A stretch of DNA of 64,000 nt. Source: JANSYL01 sp965229695 (GTDB taxonomy: Bacteria > Pseudomonadota > Alphaproteobacteria > Rhodobacterales > Rhodobacteraceae). The notes under the pieces are model-generated. The model saw nothing but the letters and a program-made list of their open reading frames with translations. It did not search any database and was not told the DNA's origin. Below, piece after piece: positions 43,220 through 51,073 of the stretch. Made by a program: the position numbers and the translations under genes. Each line of letters begins with the position of its first letter. Within the stretch, counting starts at the first letter, position 1. The stretch covers positions 620,001 through 684,000 of the forward strand of contig OZ245921.1 in the NCBI GenBank assembly GCA_965229695.1. Reading direction: 5' to 3'.

Positions 43220-44417
43220 CCGCCCGGTTCGGGATCGCCGCGCCCACCACCCCGATCTGACCAAGCTTCAGGGCTGGAAAAGCATGAAGGCCGAGGCTGA
43301 TCTGCCTGAAGGCCGCTGGGATGAGGAACGCCGCTGGGCCCTGCGCATGGGTCTGACCGGTGCGGATTCGATCGAGGATAAGTCGATCCCAACCTTCGCC
43401 AGGGGCGAGCTGCCCCATTACGCGGGCATCAACACCTTTCTCAAAGCGCCCTATGCCGAGGATGTGACCGAGGTGAAGGATTACGACGCCACTGTTCTGG
43501 GCATTCCCTTTGACGGCGGCACCACCTACCGCCCTGGCACCCGGTTTGGGCCGCAGGGCGTGCGCAAAATCTCGGCCCTCTACACACCCTATAACTATGA
43601 GATGGCCGTCGATCTGCGCGAACAGATGACACTCTGCGATGCGGGTGATGTGTTTACGATCCCCGCCAATCTGGAAAAAAGCTTCGATCAGATCAGCCGC
43701 GCCGTCAGCCATGTGTTTTCATCCGGTTCACTGCCGATCATGATCGGTGGTGACCATTCCATTGGCTTTCCCTGCGTACGCGGCATCGCAGATTGCACAT
43801 CAAAGAAAATCGGGATCGTGCATTTCGACCGCCATGCCGACATTCAGGAAAAAGACCTGGATGAACGCATGCACACCACCCCTTGGTTCCACTCCACCAA
43901 CCTGCCCAATGTACCGGCGAAGAACCTGGTTCAGGTCGGCATCGGCGGCTGGCAGGTTCCGCGGGAGGCGGTGAAGGTCGCGCGAGAGCGCGAAACCAAC
44001 ATCATCACCATGTCGGATATGGAGCGCATGGGCGTCGACAAGACCGCCGAGATGGCGTTGGAGATGGCCTGGGATGGTGTTGACATGGTTTATATGTCTT
44101 TTGACATCGACAGCATCGATTGCGGCTTTGTCCCGGGCACCGGCTGGCCCGAACCCGGCGGCTTCCTGCCGCGCGAAGCCTTGGCCCTAGCCTCCAAAGT
44201 GGCGGCCGAGGGCATTTGCGGCATGGAACTTGTCGAGGTTTCACCCCCCTACGACACGTCGGACATTACAGCGCTTATGGGCACCCGCGTCATCGTCGAT
44301 GTCTTGGGCAGCCTTGTGGCCTCGGGCAACCTGGGCAAGCACAAGGCCCATATCGACAAACCGGTTTCCATTCCCCATGGCGAGTTTGAAGGGCGGAGGT
44401 GGTCCAATGCCACATGA
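43173..44417 (+). CDS. gdmH: ureohydrolase, probable nickel-dependent guanidine hydrolase
   Basis: A 414-residue arginase/agmatinase-fold enzyme. Binuclear metal ligands are His195 (GGDHSIG), Asp219, His221 and Asp223 (HFDRHADI), and Asp311 and Asp313 (SFDIDSID). It is about 90 residues longer than agmatinase, with an N-terminal extension (KLQGWKSMKAEADLPEGRW and following) typical of the guanidine hydrolase (GdmH) branch, and it has GTGWPEPGG. The riboswitch and transporter strongly favour guanidine hydrolysis to urea and ammonia over agmatine. ATG at 43173 is supported by AAGAGGA; ATG at 43284 is the alternative. Confidence 0.83.
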   Translation: MYWRETRTSRSHHPADRPVRDRRAHHPDLTKLQGWKSMKAEADLPEGRWDEERRWALRMGLTGADSIEDKSIPTFARGELPHYAGINTFLKAPYAEDVTEVKDYDATVLGIPFDGGTTYRPGTRFGPQGVRKISALYTPYNYEMAVDLREQMTLCDAGDVFTIPANLEKSFDQISRAVSHVFSSGSLPIMIGGDHSIGFPCVRGIADCTSKKIGIVHFDRHADIQEKDLDERMHTTPWFHSTNLPNVPAKNLVQVGIGGWQVPREAVKVARERETNIITMSDMERMGVDKTAEMALEMAWDGVDMVYMSFDIDSIDCGFVPGTGWPEPGGFLPREALALASKVAAEGICGMELVEVSPPYDTSDITALMGTRVIVDVLGSLVASGNLGKHKAHIDKPVSIPHGEFEGRRWSNAT

Positions 44418-44856
44418 TATCGTTGACGGACACATCGGGCACCATCATCACCCACATCCGCATGATCACAACCACAGCCATGGGCCCGCAGACCATCTGC
44501 ATTCGCATTTGATCCCCGAAGATCAAGCTGCCGATCTGCAGGTGCTGACGACGCAGTTCATCGAAGGGTTCGTGCAGGCCGCCGATAAGGCAGCTTATCT
44601 GAAGCTCGCAGGCGTCCCCTTGGAGCGGCCCGGCAGAACGGGATCAAGCATCCTGAAGCTTGTGGATGTGGAGTTGAAAACCGAGTGGCAGGTTGGAACG
44701 GCCTCCCCGTCCTTCGGATCGCGAGAGCTGGCTTACCTGCCATTTCCTGGAGAGATGATCCGCGAACGCACCAATATGGCGCTTGTCTATGTCTCGATGG
44801 ACGAAAAAGACACGCTCGATATCCGCACCTTCCTCGCCTCAAAAGAAAGAAATTAA
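44407..44856 (+). CDS. histidine-rich protein of the guanidine operon, possible nickel chaperone
   Basis: A 149-residue protein. The first 34 residues hold 14 His (His3, 9, 12-15, 17, 19, 21, 23, 25, 30, 32, 34), the kind of tract seen in nickel storage and delivery proteins. Residues 38-149 form a soluble domain (LQVLTTQFIEGFVQAADKAAYLKLAG, then VGTASPSFGSRELAYLPFPGE) that I do not recognise. The ATG at 44407 lies inside the last codons of the ureohydrolase gene (11-bp overlap) after GGCGGAGG. Delivery of nickel to the guanidine hydrolase is the simplest guess. Confidence 0.75.
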   Translation: MPHDIVDGHIGHHHHPHPHDHNHSHGPADHLHSHLIPEDQAADLQVLTTQFIEGFVQAADKAAYLKLAGVPLERPGRTGSSILKLVDVELKTEWQVGTASPSFGSRELAYLPFPGEMIRERTNMALVYVSMDEKDTLDIRTFLASKERN

Positions 44857-44860
44857 CCCA

Positions 44861-45025
44861 ATGAAATATGCTTTTTTGATCGCCGCCATGGCGCTGCTTC
44901 CGACCCAACTGATCGCCCATGACGCAGGGGGCGTGATCCATCTGCACCCACATGGCGGTGAAGCGCTCCTGGCGCTCGCTGCGATCGTGGCAGCACTGGT
45001 GATTTGGCGCCTGGGTCGGTCGTGA
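44861..45025 (+). CDS. 54-residue His-containing membrane peptide
   Basis: A 54-residue protein: a signal-like helix (KYAFLIAAMALLPTQLIA), a short His-rich loop (HDAGGVIHLHPHGGEA), a second helix (ALLALAAIVAALVIWRL) and a basic end. It follows the His-rich protein gene by 4 bp and is probably in the same operon. The loop would face the periplasm and could bind metal. The ribosome-binding site is weak (AAAGAAAGAAA). No known family comes to mind. Confidence 0.65.
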   Translation: MKYAFLIAAMALLPTQLIAHDAGGVIHLHPHGGEALLALAAIVAALVIWRLGRS

Positions 45026-45368
45026 TAGGTTAGGCGCTGGGCACTCGAGCGGTGTGGCCGCACGCGGTGTTTTGGGCACCGATCGATGAACCGATCGCGG
45101 AGAGCGCGGCCTCCCCATTGAAAGGGTCATGGCCTCCACACGGCGTTGTCGTCTGGTGAGCGGGTCACCTATCGAAGAGTTTGTCATGTAGGTCACAAAG
45201 CTTGCCTGACATGCAGTTGCCGTGGCCTGCCTACAACGCGGGTCAAAGCATGCGTCTGCAACACGCGCGCCATCGCATCTGAAGCCTAAAAATGCGCGCT
45301 CGCTCCCCCAATTCTCAACCTTACAAAGATGTAAAATTCGGCTCATCTTCAGACAAGTTCGGCGCCCC
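45026..45368. other. non-coding region before the PepSY gene
   Basis: No supported gene. A long minus-strand frame crosses this stretch but has no recognisable domain and overlaps real genes at both ends. TTACA-AAGA-TGTAA (45324-45337) is a short palindrome that might bind the nearby response regulator. I saw no clear insertion sequence remnant. Confidence 0.4.
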
Positions 45369-45412
45369 ATATCGGTTTCATCGGACGGCAAACCCGCCTC
45401 CGAGGAAACCGA
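45369..45412 (+). promoter_or_regulatory. leader motif and hairpin before the PepSY gene (copy 1)
   Basis: ATATCGGTTTCATCG (45369-45383) differs by one base from ATATCAGTTTCATCG at 47811-47825. TCGGTTTC (45372-45379) pairs with GAAACCGA (45405-45412) as a perfect 8-bp stem just before the AAGGAGA ribosome-binding site. This may be a shared operator or an mRNA structure. Confidence 0.55.
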
Positions 45413-45427
45413 AAAAGGAGACACGAC

Positions 45428-45754
45428 ATGAACACGAAACTGATTGCAGGCGGCGCATTGGCAGGGCTGGCTTTGACGGGCGCCCTGATGGGCTCGGTCT
45501 CGGCTCAGACGGCGGCAAGCGCGACCGGGTTGAGCGAGGAACAAGCCGTCGAAATCGCGCTGCTTGAGGTTGCAGGCGAAGTTCAGGAAATCGAGCTTGA
45601 GACCGAAGATGGCATGACGATCTATGAGATCGAGATCCTCAGCGCGGATGGGCAGGAGTTTGAGGTCGAGATCGCCGCGGATACCGGTGCCGTCGTCGAG
45701 GTCGAGGTGGAAGATGCTGACGACGAAGATGACGATGATGGTGACGACGACTGA
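45428..45754 (+). CDS. periplasmic PepSY-domain protein with acidic tail
   Basis: A 108-residue exported protein: a signal peptide (MNTKLIAGGALAGLALTGAL, cleavage near SAQ), one PepSY domain (LSEEQAVEIALLEVAGEVQEIELETEDG, then YEIEILSADGQEFEVEIAADTG) and a tail of about 17 Asp/Glu-rich residues. Genes of this type commonly sit next to an OmpR/EnvZ-type pair and may sense metals or act in signalling. AAGGAGA precedes the ATG. Confidence 0.87.
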   Translation: MNTKLIAGGALAGLALTGALMGSVSAQTAASATGLSEEQAVEIALLEVAGEVQEIELETEDGMTIYEIEILSADGQEFEVEIAADTGAVVEVEVEDADDEDDDDGDDD

Positions 45755-45837
45755 GCCAAGCTGCCGTCGCTATGGAATGGCCAATTTGGGGGCTGCTGAT
45801 TACAGTGGCCCCCGATTGCATGAAAGTCAGGCGTGAC

Positions 45838-46521
45838 ATGCGGATATTGCTTTTGGAAGACGATGCGCAGCTCGGCCCTTGGGTGACCAAAGGGCTGCGC
45901 GAGGAAGGGCATGTTGTTGACCATTTCGAAGATGGCAAAGAGGCGTTGATGGCCGCGATGGGCCAGGATTATGATCTTCTGATCCTTGATCGCATGGTGC
46001 CTGGATTGGATGGTCTTGCGGTCTTGAAGTCCCTGCGTGCCTCCAAAAACACCACCCCCGCCCTGTTTCTGACCGCGTTGGGCGAGGTCGACGCGCGGGT
46101 CGAAGGCTTTGACGCGGGCGGCGATGATTACCTGACAAAGCCCTTTGCCTTTGCCGAGCTATCCGCGCGGGTCAGCGCCTTGGGGCGGCGCGGCGACGCT
46201 GGCGCTGGCGGCAAAACGGAACCAACCGTGCTGCGGCATGGCGATCTAAGCCTCGACCTGTTGGCCCGTAGCTGTACCCGCCAGGATCAAGAGATTGAGC
46301 TTGTGGCGAAGGAATTCAAACTGCTGGAGTATTTTATGCGCCGCCCAGGTCGGTTGGTGACGCGCACGATGCTGTTGGAACAGGTTTGGGATATGAGTTT
46401 CGATCCGACCACAAGCGTTGTCGAAACCCATATCAGCCGACTGCGGACAAAGATCGACAAGCCATTTGAACAACAACTCATCCGAACCCGGCGCGGCGAA
46501 GGTTATGTCTTTGGGCAATAA
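45838..46521 (+). CDS. OmpR/QseB-family response regulator
   Basis: A 227-residue regulator with an N-terminal receiver domain (acidic pocket Glu7-Asp8-Asp9, phosphoacceptor Asp51 in LLILDRMVPGLDG, switch Lys in LTKPFAF) and a C-terminal winged helix (LVTRTMLLEQVWDMSFDPTTSVVETHISRLRTKID). The ATG at 45838 is chosen because the receiver begins MRILLLEDD; the frame is open to 45772. It overlaps the kinase gene by 17 bp. Probable targets are the two genes with the ATATCRGTTTCATCG leader. Confidence 0.94.
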   Translation: MRILLLEDDAQLGPWVTKGLREEGHVVDHFEDGKEALMAAMGQDYDLLILDRMVPGLDGLAVLKSLRASKNTTPALFLTALGEVDARVEGFDAGGDDYLTKPFAFAELSARVSALGRRGDAGAGGKTEPTVLRHGDLSLDLLARSCTRQDQEIELVAKEFKLLEYFMRRPGRLVTRTMLLEQVWDMSFDPTTSVVETHISRLRTKIDKPFEQQLIRTRRGEGYVFGQ

Positions 46522-47776
46522 GATCATTTGGCTGCGTCGATCCTCGACGCTGCGGCTGACGCTTGTGCTGTCGGTGATCTTTGCCTTCGGTATGGCAGCG
46601 ACCGTTTTTGTCGCCTTGGCGGTTGGCTCGGATGCGCTTGATCGCCGCGTCGATGCGACATTGCAGGCATTGGCGGGTACGGCCGATCTGCAAGGCGCGC
46701 GGGGGGATACCTTTGGCGTTCTACTGCGCGCGCCGGATGACCTGGCCGACCTGCCCGGCCCGTTTGGCCGAGTGGCCGAGCGCGGGGGTGGCAGGGTCGA
46801 ACTTGCTCAGGATTTCCGACAAGCCGATACTTGGCAATTGCTTGTCAGCATTGGCAGCCAGGGCAGCCCTATTGTGGCTGCGGTGCCCTTGGATGACGGT
46901 GAAGATGCGCTGGAACTTTTGGGTGGCGTCCTTTGGATCACGGTTGCAAGCGTGATCGCCCTAACAGTTCTGGTTGGGCTGCTCACGGGTATCCTCGCGC
47001 AGCGCCGCTTGAGGCGGATCAACGGCACCTTAGCGGCCCTGGCCTCGGGCGACTTGGGCGCGCGCACTGGGATAACCCGCACAAGGGATGACCTGGACGA
47101 CATGGCGCGGCAGCTTGATCTGACCGCCGGAGAGCTGGAACGGCTGGTGGCCCAGACCCGCCATCTGAGCGCCAGCTTGGCCCATGACCTACGCACCCCG
47201 CTTGCGCGCCTGCGATCACGTTTGGAGGTTTTGCCGGATGGCCCCGAGAGGGGGGGCGCGCTGGAGGAGGCTGAACGCCTGTCAGGCATTTTTGATACCA
47301 TCATGCGCGTGGCCCGGATAGAAGCCGCGCAGGGCACCAACGGGTTCGAACCGGTCGATCTGGCCGCCTTGGTCGAAGACCTAGCCGAGACATTCGAGCC
47401 CGTCATCGAAGACGAAGGAAAATCTCTGACGCTTGAGATTACCGCGCCTGAAACGGTCTTCGCGGACCGGCAGATGTTGGTTCAGGTCGTGGCAAATCTG
47501 ATCCAAAACGCAATACGCCATGGCGGCGCGCATATCACGCTAACGGCCCGTGGGCGGGTGCTGGGTGTCGCCGATGACGGCGCGGGCGTGGATCCGGAAG
47601 ACTTCGCAGAAATAATCAAACCAATGGTACGGCTCGATGCGGCCCGCCAGTCTGAGGGGACCGGTCTGGGGCTTGCCCTGGTACGGGCGGTTGCCGACCG
47701 GCATGGGGCCGAGTTGGTGTTTTCCCGCAATCAGCCCCAAGGTCTGGCCGTATCGCTGAAGTTTGCAGATTTGTAA
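46505..47776 (+). CDS. sensor histidine kinase
   Basis: A 423-residue two-helix membrane kinase. One helix is near residues 20-42, a periplasmic domain of about 90 residues follows, then a second helix near 140-160, a HAMP domain, the H-box (SASLAHDLRTPLARLRSRL) and an ATPase domain with N box NLIQNAIRHGG, G1 GVADDGAGV and G2 EGTGLGLALV. The ATG at 46505 (MSLGNKIIWLRR) lies inside the response regulator gene. The neighbouring PepSY and cytochrome b561 genes suggest a redox or metal stress input. Confidence 0.93.
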   Translation: MSLGNKIIWLRRSSTLRLTLVLSVIFAFGMAATVFVALAVGSDALDRRVDATLQALAGTADLQGARGDTFGVLLRAPDDLADLPGPFGRVAERGGGRVELAQDFRQADTWQLLVSIGSQGSPIVAAVPLDDGEDALELLGGVLWITVASVIALTVLVGLLTGILAQRRLRRINGTLAALASGDLGARTGITRTRDDLDDMARQLDLTAGELERLVAQTRHLSASLAHDLRTPLARLRSRLEVLPDGPERGGALEEAERLSGIFDTIMRVARIEAAQGTNGFEPVDLAALVEDLAETFEPVIEDEGKSLTLEITAPETVFADRQMLVQVVANLIQNAIRHGGAHITLTARGRVLGVADDGAGVDPEDFAEIIKPMVRLDAARQSEGTGLGLALVRAVADRHGAELVFSRNQPQGLAVSLKFADL

Positions 47777-47810
47777 GGTTCGCATCAGGCGCCTGTAATC
47801 CCCGATGCGC

Positions 47811-47843
47811 ATATCAGTTTCATCGAAACAACGACTGAAACTG
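47811..47843 (+). promoter_or_regulatory. leader motif and hairpin before a small membrane protein gene (copy 2)
   Basis: ATATCAGTTTCATCG (47811-47825) is the second copy of the motif at 45369. CAGTTTCA (47815-47822) pairs with TGAAACTG (47836-47843), a perfect 8-bp stem that ends at the GGAGA ribosome-binding site (47843-47847). Upstream, a further inverted repeat CGCATC/GATGCG (47781-47809) follows the kinase stop. Confidence 0.55.
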
Positions 47844-47855
47844 GAGACCTTCAAA

Positions 47856-48065
47856 ATGAAAAAGCAACTGAACAAATTGGCCTCGGGCGTCGCGGGTGTC
47901 GGCATCTTTGTTGTGGGCTGCATGATGGCAGGGCTGGGCCTGTCGGTTGTCTTTCTTCTGGCGATCTTTGCCCTGGCCGTCGCAGGCCTGGGGCTGCTTG
48001 CCTCGCCGCTTTTCGCTTTGGCCCATCAACCGGCCAGCGGCGAAACTGACGAGGCCGCCGCGTAA
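47856..48065 (+). CDS. small membrane protein
   Basis: A 69-residue protein with a basic N-terminus (MKKQLNKLASG) and one long or two short hydrophobic helices (VAGVGIFVVGCMMAGLGLSVVFLLAIFALAVAGL in two parts), ending in a short acidic tail. No family recognised. The ATG follows GGAGA by 8 bp; the frame is open 17 codons upstream through the hairpin. It lies between the kinase and cytochrome b561 genes. Confidence 0.7.
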   Translation: MKKQLNKLASGVAGVGIFVVGCMMAGLGLSVVFLLAIFALAVAGLGLLASPLFALAHQPASGETDEAAA

Positions 48066-48098
48066 CGCGGCGGCCTTGCCCAGGCAGAGGTGCTTGAG

Positions 48099-48620
48099 AT
48101 GGCGACGACGGCAAAACCCCATGGCTTCGTGACGCGCGGCATCCATTGGCTGTCCGCGGCCCTGCTTGGATACGGGTATGTCAAAGGGTTGGAAAGCGTC
48201 TCACAATTGGCCGATCCCGCGCTGCTGACCCTCGAGGTCATCTATGCCGTCGGGATCGGCGCCTTGTTCATTATCCGCTACCTTTGGACAAAAAATGTCG
48301 CCGGGCCAACCCGGCTTCCGTCCGATGCGCCCGCATGGGAACATTACATGTCGCGCACCGTTCACATCGGACTTTATGCCAGCGTGTTTGGCATTGTGAT
48401 TTCCGGGCTTTGCATCGCCCTGGCCTATTCGGTGCCAGCCCTTGGGGGGCTAGCGATGGGCGCTTTCATCGGGCTGCATGAAGTCTCTTTGGTGCTGCTT
48501 CCGGTGTTGCTAGTCGCTCACATCGCCGGTGCTCTCTGGCACCGATTTGTCCGGCAGGACGGTGTTCTGGAAAGCATGACGGGGCAGTTTCTTGGCTTGG
48601 GGCGATTGGGGTGGCGTTAA
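48099..48620 (+). CDS. cytochrome b561
   Basis: A 173-residue four-helix dihaem membrane cytochrome of the bacterial b561 (YodB/CybB) type. Probable haem His are in RGIHWLSAALLG, RTVHIGLYASV, FIGLHEVSLVLLP and VAHIAGALWHRF. AGAGG lies 8 bp before the ATG at 48099; a GTG three codons upstream is less likely. Likely passes electrons from quinol to a periplasmic acceptor. It follows the small membrane protein gene by 33 bp. Confidence 0.9.
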   Translation: MATTAKPHGFVTRGIHWLSAALLGYGYVKGLESVSQLADPALLTLEVIYAVGIGALFIIRYLWTKNVAGPTRLPSDAPAWEHYMSRTVHIGLYASVFGIVISGLCIALAYSVPALGGLAMGAFIGLHEVSLVLLPVLLVAHIAGALWHRFVRQDGVLESMTGQFLGLGRLGWR

Positions 48621-48695
48621 ACTGGGCAGCGCCAAGCTGCCCTTCGGTGTCAAGCCTTTAGTCAAAAGCCTGGTGCCGCCCGACCGAATGCGCAT

Positions 48696-49139
48696 TCATC
48701 CCGAAATTCCGTTAATCTGTCTGAGAAGTTGGATCACCTTTTCCCGATCCGGCGGGGCAAGCTCGGCCAAGAACTCTTCGTTCACTCGGCGAATGATCGG
48801 CGGAAGCATATCGGCCTTTTGCCTACCCTCGACGGTTAAGAACACCAGAAATGCCCGACGGCTATTCGGATCGGGCCGCCGTTCGGCATAGCCAGCTTTC
48901 ACGAGCGCATCGACATTGCGGCTGGTGAAGTATTCGGGGAAGTTCAAACGTTCCCCAATCATCCTTTGATTAATCCCGTCCTCTTCGGCAAGCACCATCA
49001 GATTCGCAAAAACTTTGATGTCCACGTCGATTTGTTGGAGTTCTTCCTTCATCCGTGCGTCCAAGCGACGCGCCAGGGTTTGGATGAGGAAGCCAAAGCT
49101 GCCTTCGCGGATAGCACGGGCCTTAGGTATCTGAGTCAT
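48696..49139 (-). CDS. MarR-family transcriptional regulator
   Basis: A 147-residue winged-helix regulator with the MarR core (IKVFANLMVLAEEDGINQRMIGERL, then NVDALVKAGYAERRPDPNSRRAFLVFLTVEG). ATG at 49139 (MTQIPKARA) is supported by AGGGGAA at the right distance; an ATG at 49163 is possible. It is divergent from the EF-hand gene. Palindromes with TGCAA/TTGCA in the intergenic region are its likely operators. Confidence 0.9.
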   Translation of the reverse strand: MTQIPKARAIREGSFGFLIQTLARRLDARMKEELQQIDVDIKVFANLMVLAEEDGINQRMIGERLNFPEYFTSRNVDALVKAGYAERRPDPNSRRAFLVFLTVEGRQKADMLPPIIRRVNEEFLAELAPPDREKVIQLLRQINGISG

Positions 49140-49184
49140 CAGGAAGTTTCCCCTGGACATCACAGTAGCTCCCTAACTTGTCAG

Positions 49185-49216
49185 CTGCAAGTCTTGCAGT
49201 TGTTTTTGCAATTGCA
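49185..49216. promoter_or_regulatory. TGCAA palindromes in the MarR / EF-hand divergent promoter
   Basis: CTGCAAG-T-CTTGCAG (49185-49199) is a perfect dyad of MarR operator size. A second palindrome, TGCAATTGCA, is at 49207-49216. Further half-sites (GATGCAAG, ATGCAATTACAAG) continue to about 49250. The DNA here is markedly more AT-rich than its surroundings. Confidence 0.65.
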
Positions 49217-49287
49217 TGTCTAGCAGATGCAAGTTATGCAATTACAAGTCAAGCCGACTCGGCCCACCCTGAAATGGAGTTACCGCC

Positions 49288-49779
49288 ATGACCTCGCCCC
49301 TGATCCCGCTGACCCTTGCTGCTATCCTGAGCTTATCGACAGCGCTTGCCGCTGAAGAATCCGAAGGCCGCCGCCTTGCGGAACTGGCCTTTCAAAGCTT
49401 GGACACCGCTGATCGCGGCCTCATTGACCAGGGGGAATTTTCCAATTTTGGCGGTGACGTCTTCGTATCTATGGACGCGGATCAAAACGGCTCTATCGCG
49501 CTGGGTGAGTTCCTGTCCTGGGATTACGGAATGCAAAACGTGGCCAGCGACGCAGGCCGCGAAGATGCCTATGAGACGGCTTTGCGGATCGTCTTTGCGT
49601 TCTGGGACCGAAACGGGGATGGCATGGTCTCTCGCACCGAGCACCGTCAGAGCCTCATGTCGGACTTCCAGCGTGCCGACATCGACAATGATGCGATGCT
49701 GAGCCAAGACGAATTCACCGGCGGCTTTTCGATCATGGTGGCGCTGCGCGCAGCCATCAACCCTGAACCGGTTAACTGA
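49288..49779 (+). CDS. periplasmic EF-hand calcium-binding protein
   Basis: A 163-residue exported protein with a signal peptide (ends near ALAAEE) and four EF-hand-like loops: DTADRGLIDQGEF, DADQNGSIALGEF, DRNGDGMVSRTEH and DIDNDAMLSQDEF. Loops 2 and 3 are the best; the others depart from consensus. It precedes the ferric-reductase-like gene by 30 bp, so a calcium-dependent partner role in the same operon is possible. Confidence 0.87.
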   Translation: MTSPLIPLTLAAILSLSTALAAEESEGRRLAELAFQSLDTADRGLIDQGEFSNFGGDVFVSMDADQNGSIALGEFLSWDYGMQNVASDAGREDAYETALRIVFAFWDRNGDGMVSRTEHRQSLMSDFQRADIDNDAMLSQDEFTGGFSIMVALRAAINPEPVN

Positions 49780-49809
49780 TCACGCAGCGCAGATCGAGAG
49801 GACCAAGCC

Positions 49810-51069
49810 ATGTTACGCAGGCAGGGCGTCTACGCGATTGCGGTGACGATCTTTGTATTCATCGTGCTGCATTTGGGCTTCGCGCCTGATCAGCACGATC
49901 CGCGCACGACCGGCACCGTGATGATGGGGGGTATCGCGTTCCTCCTGATGACGGCGTCGATTGTGCTCTCGACCCGATTGCCGGTTTTAGAAGACCTTTT
50001 TGGTGGTCTAGATCGCATGTACCAAATTCACCGGGTTGCCGGGGTCTTCACCGCGCTGACCGCTTTGGCACATTTCTTCTTCGTCCCAAAGGAGTTGCCA
50101 GTCGGCGTGGACCCAGCACTACATGCCCTAACGCCCTCGGCCTCTCTCGGAATGCTCGGGCTTATCTGCCTGATTATCGGCCTCTTCGTAGCTCTAAACC
50201 GCAAGATCCGCTATTCGCGCTGGCGCCCGACCCATAAGATCATGGGCCTGGTCTACTTGCTCGTCATTGGGCATTTCATGACCGCACCTGGCATATTCTT
50301 TGAACGCTTCAGCGTTTCCGGGGTCTACCTGATCCTGGCCGCTGCGACCGGCGTGATTGCCCTGACCTATTCTGTTTTTGGGATGAACAAACGCACGGCG
50401 CTCCCGTTCACTATCGAAGCTGTGAACGCATTGGAAAGGGCGACCGAGGTGGTCCTAAAGCCGCTGGACAAGATGATGGATTTCAAGCCGGGTCAGTTCG
50501 CGTTTGTTGAAATCCAAGGGAAGGGCTGGTCCGAGCCACATCCGTTCACCGTCTCAAGCGCGCCCGGCGAAGATCGACTTCGCTTCACGATGAAGGTGCT
50601 TGGCGACTGGACCAGAAAGGTGCGTGAGGAACTAAAGCCGGGCGGCGAGGTTCTGGTTCGTGGCCCCTATGGCCGCTTCGACTCCAAAGCGGCGGGGACA
50701 AAACAAATCTGGCTCGCCGGCGGGATCGGATTGACGCCGTTCTTGTCGAAAATCCGCGCCATGCAGAAAGGCGACCCGCGCCAAATCCATTTGGTCTACG
50801 CCGCGCGCGAAGAACAAGACGCGATCTTTCTGAACGAGTTGCGGGTACGCGCGGCAGAGCTTGGCAACGTCACCCTTGTCCCGCTTTTCTCTGATGAAGG
50901 GAATTTCGCGCGGGTCGACATGATGCAACAGAAATTATCCGATCCGTTGGAAAGCTATGACTACTTCCTCTGCGGCCCCAAACCTATGGTCGACGGCATT
51001 GTCGCTGACTTAAGAAAAGCGGGCGTTGCGCGATCAAACATCCACACAGAAGCGTTCGAGTTCCGCTAG
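49810..51069 (+). CDS. ferric-reductase-like membrane oxidoreductase
   Basis: A 419-residue protein with about six N-terminal helices carrying paired His in HRVAGVFTALTALAHFF and HKIMGLVYLLVIGHFM (probable bis-His haem), then a ferredoxin-reductase module. FAD motif HPFTVSSAP, NAD(P) motif AGGIGLTPFLSKI and C-terminal CGPKPMV are present. It resembles NADPH-oxidase/ferric reductases and the NOX-like MsrQ relatives. It moves electrons from NAD(P)H across the membrane; the acceptor is not known. Confidence 0.88.
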   Translation: MLRRQGVYAIAVTIFVFIVLHLGFAPDQHDPRTTGTVMMGGIAFLLMTASIVLSTRLPVLEDLFGGLDRMYQIHRVAGVFTALTALAHFFFVPKELPVGVDPALHALTPSASLGMLGLICLIIGLFVALNRKIRYSRWRPTHKIMGLVYLLVIGHFMTAPGIFFERFSVSGVYLILAAATGVIALTYSVFGMNKRTALPFTIEAVNALERATEVVLKPLDKMMDFKPGQFAFVEIQGKGWSEPHPFTVSSAPGEDRLRFTMKVLGDWTRKVREELKPGGEVLVRGPYGRFDSKAAGTKQIWLAGGIGLTPFLSKIRAMQKGDPRQIHLVYAAREEQDAIFLNELRVRAAELGNVTLVPLFSDEGNFARVDMMQQKLSDPLESYDYFLCGPKPMVDGIVADLRKAGVARSNIHTEAFEFR

Positions 51070-51073
51070 GGTC

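Noticed and set aside
45324..45337. TTACA-AAGA-TGTAA palindrome as a definite response regulator site
   Set aside because: A 5-bp arm dyad is likely by chance, and the second promoter of the group has only an imperfect counterpart.
44558..45544. Long minus-strand open frame crossing 44.6-45.5 kb
   Set aside because: It is antisense to the His-rich protein, the 54-residue peptide and the PepSY gene, with no recognisable domain. High GC gives many such spurious frames.
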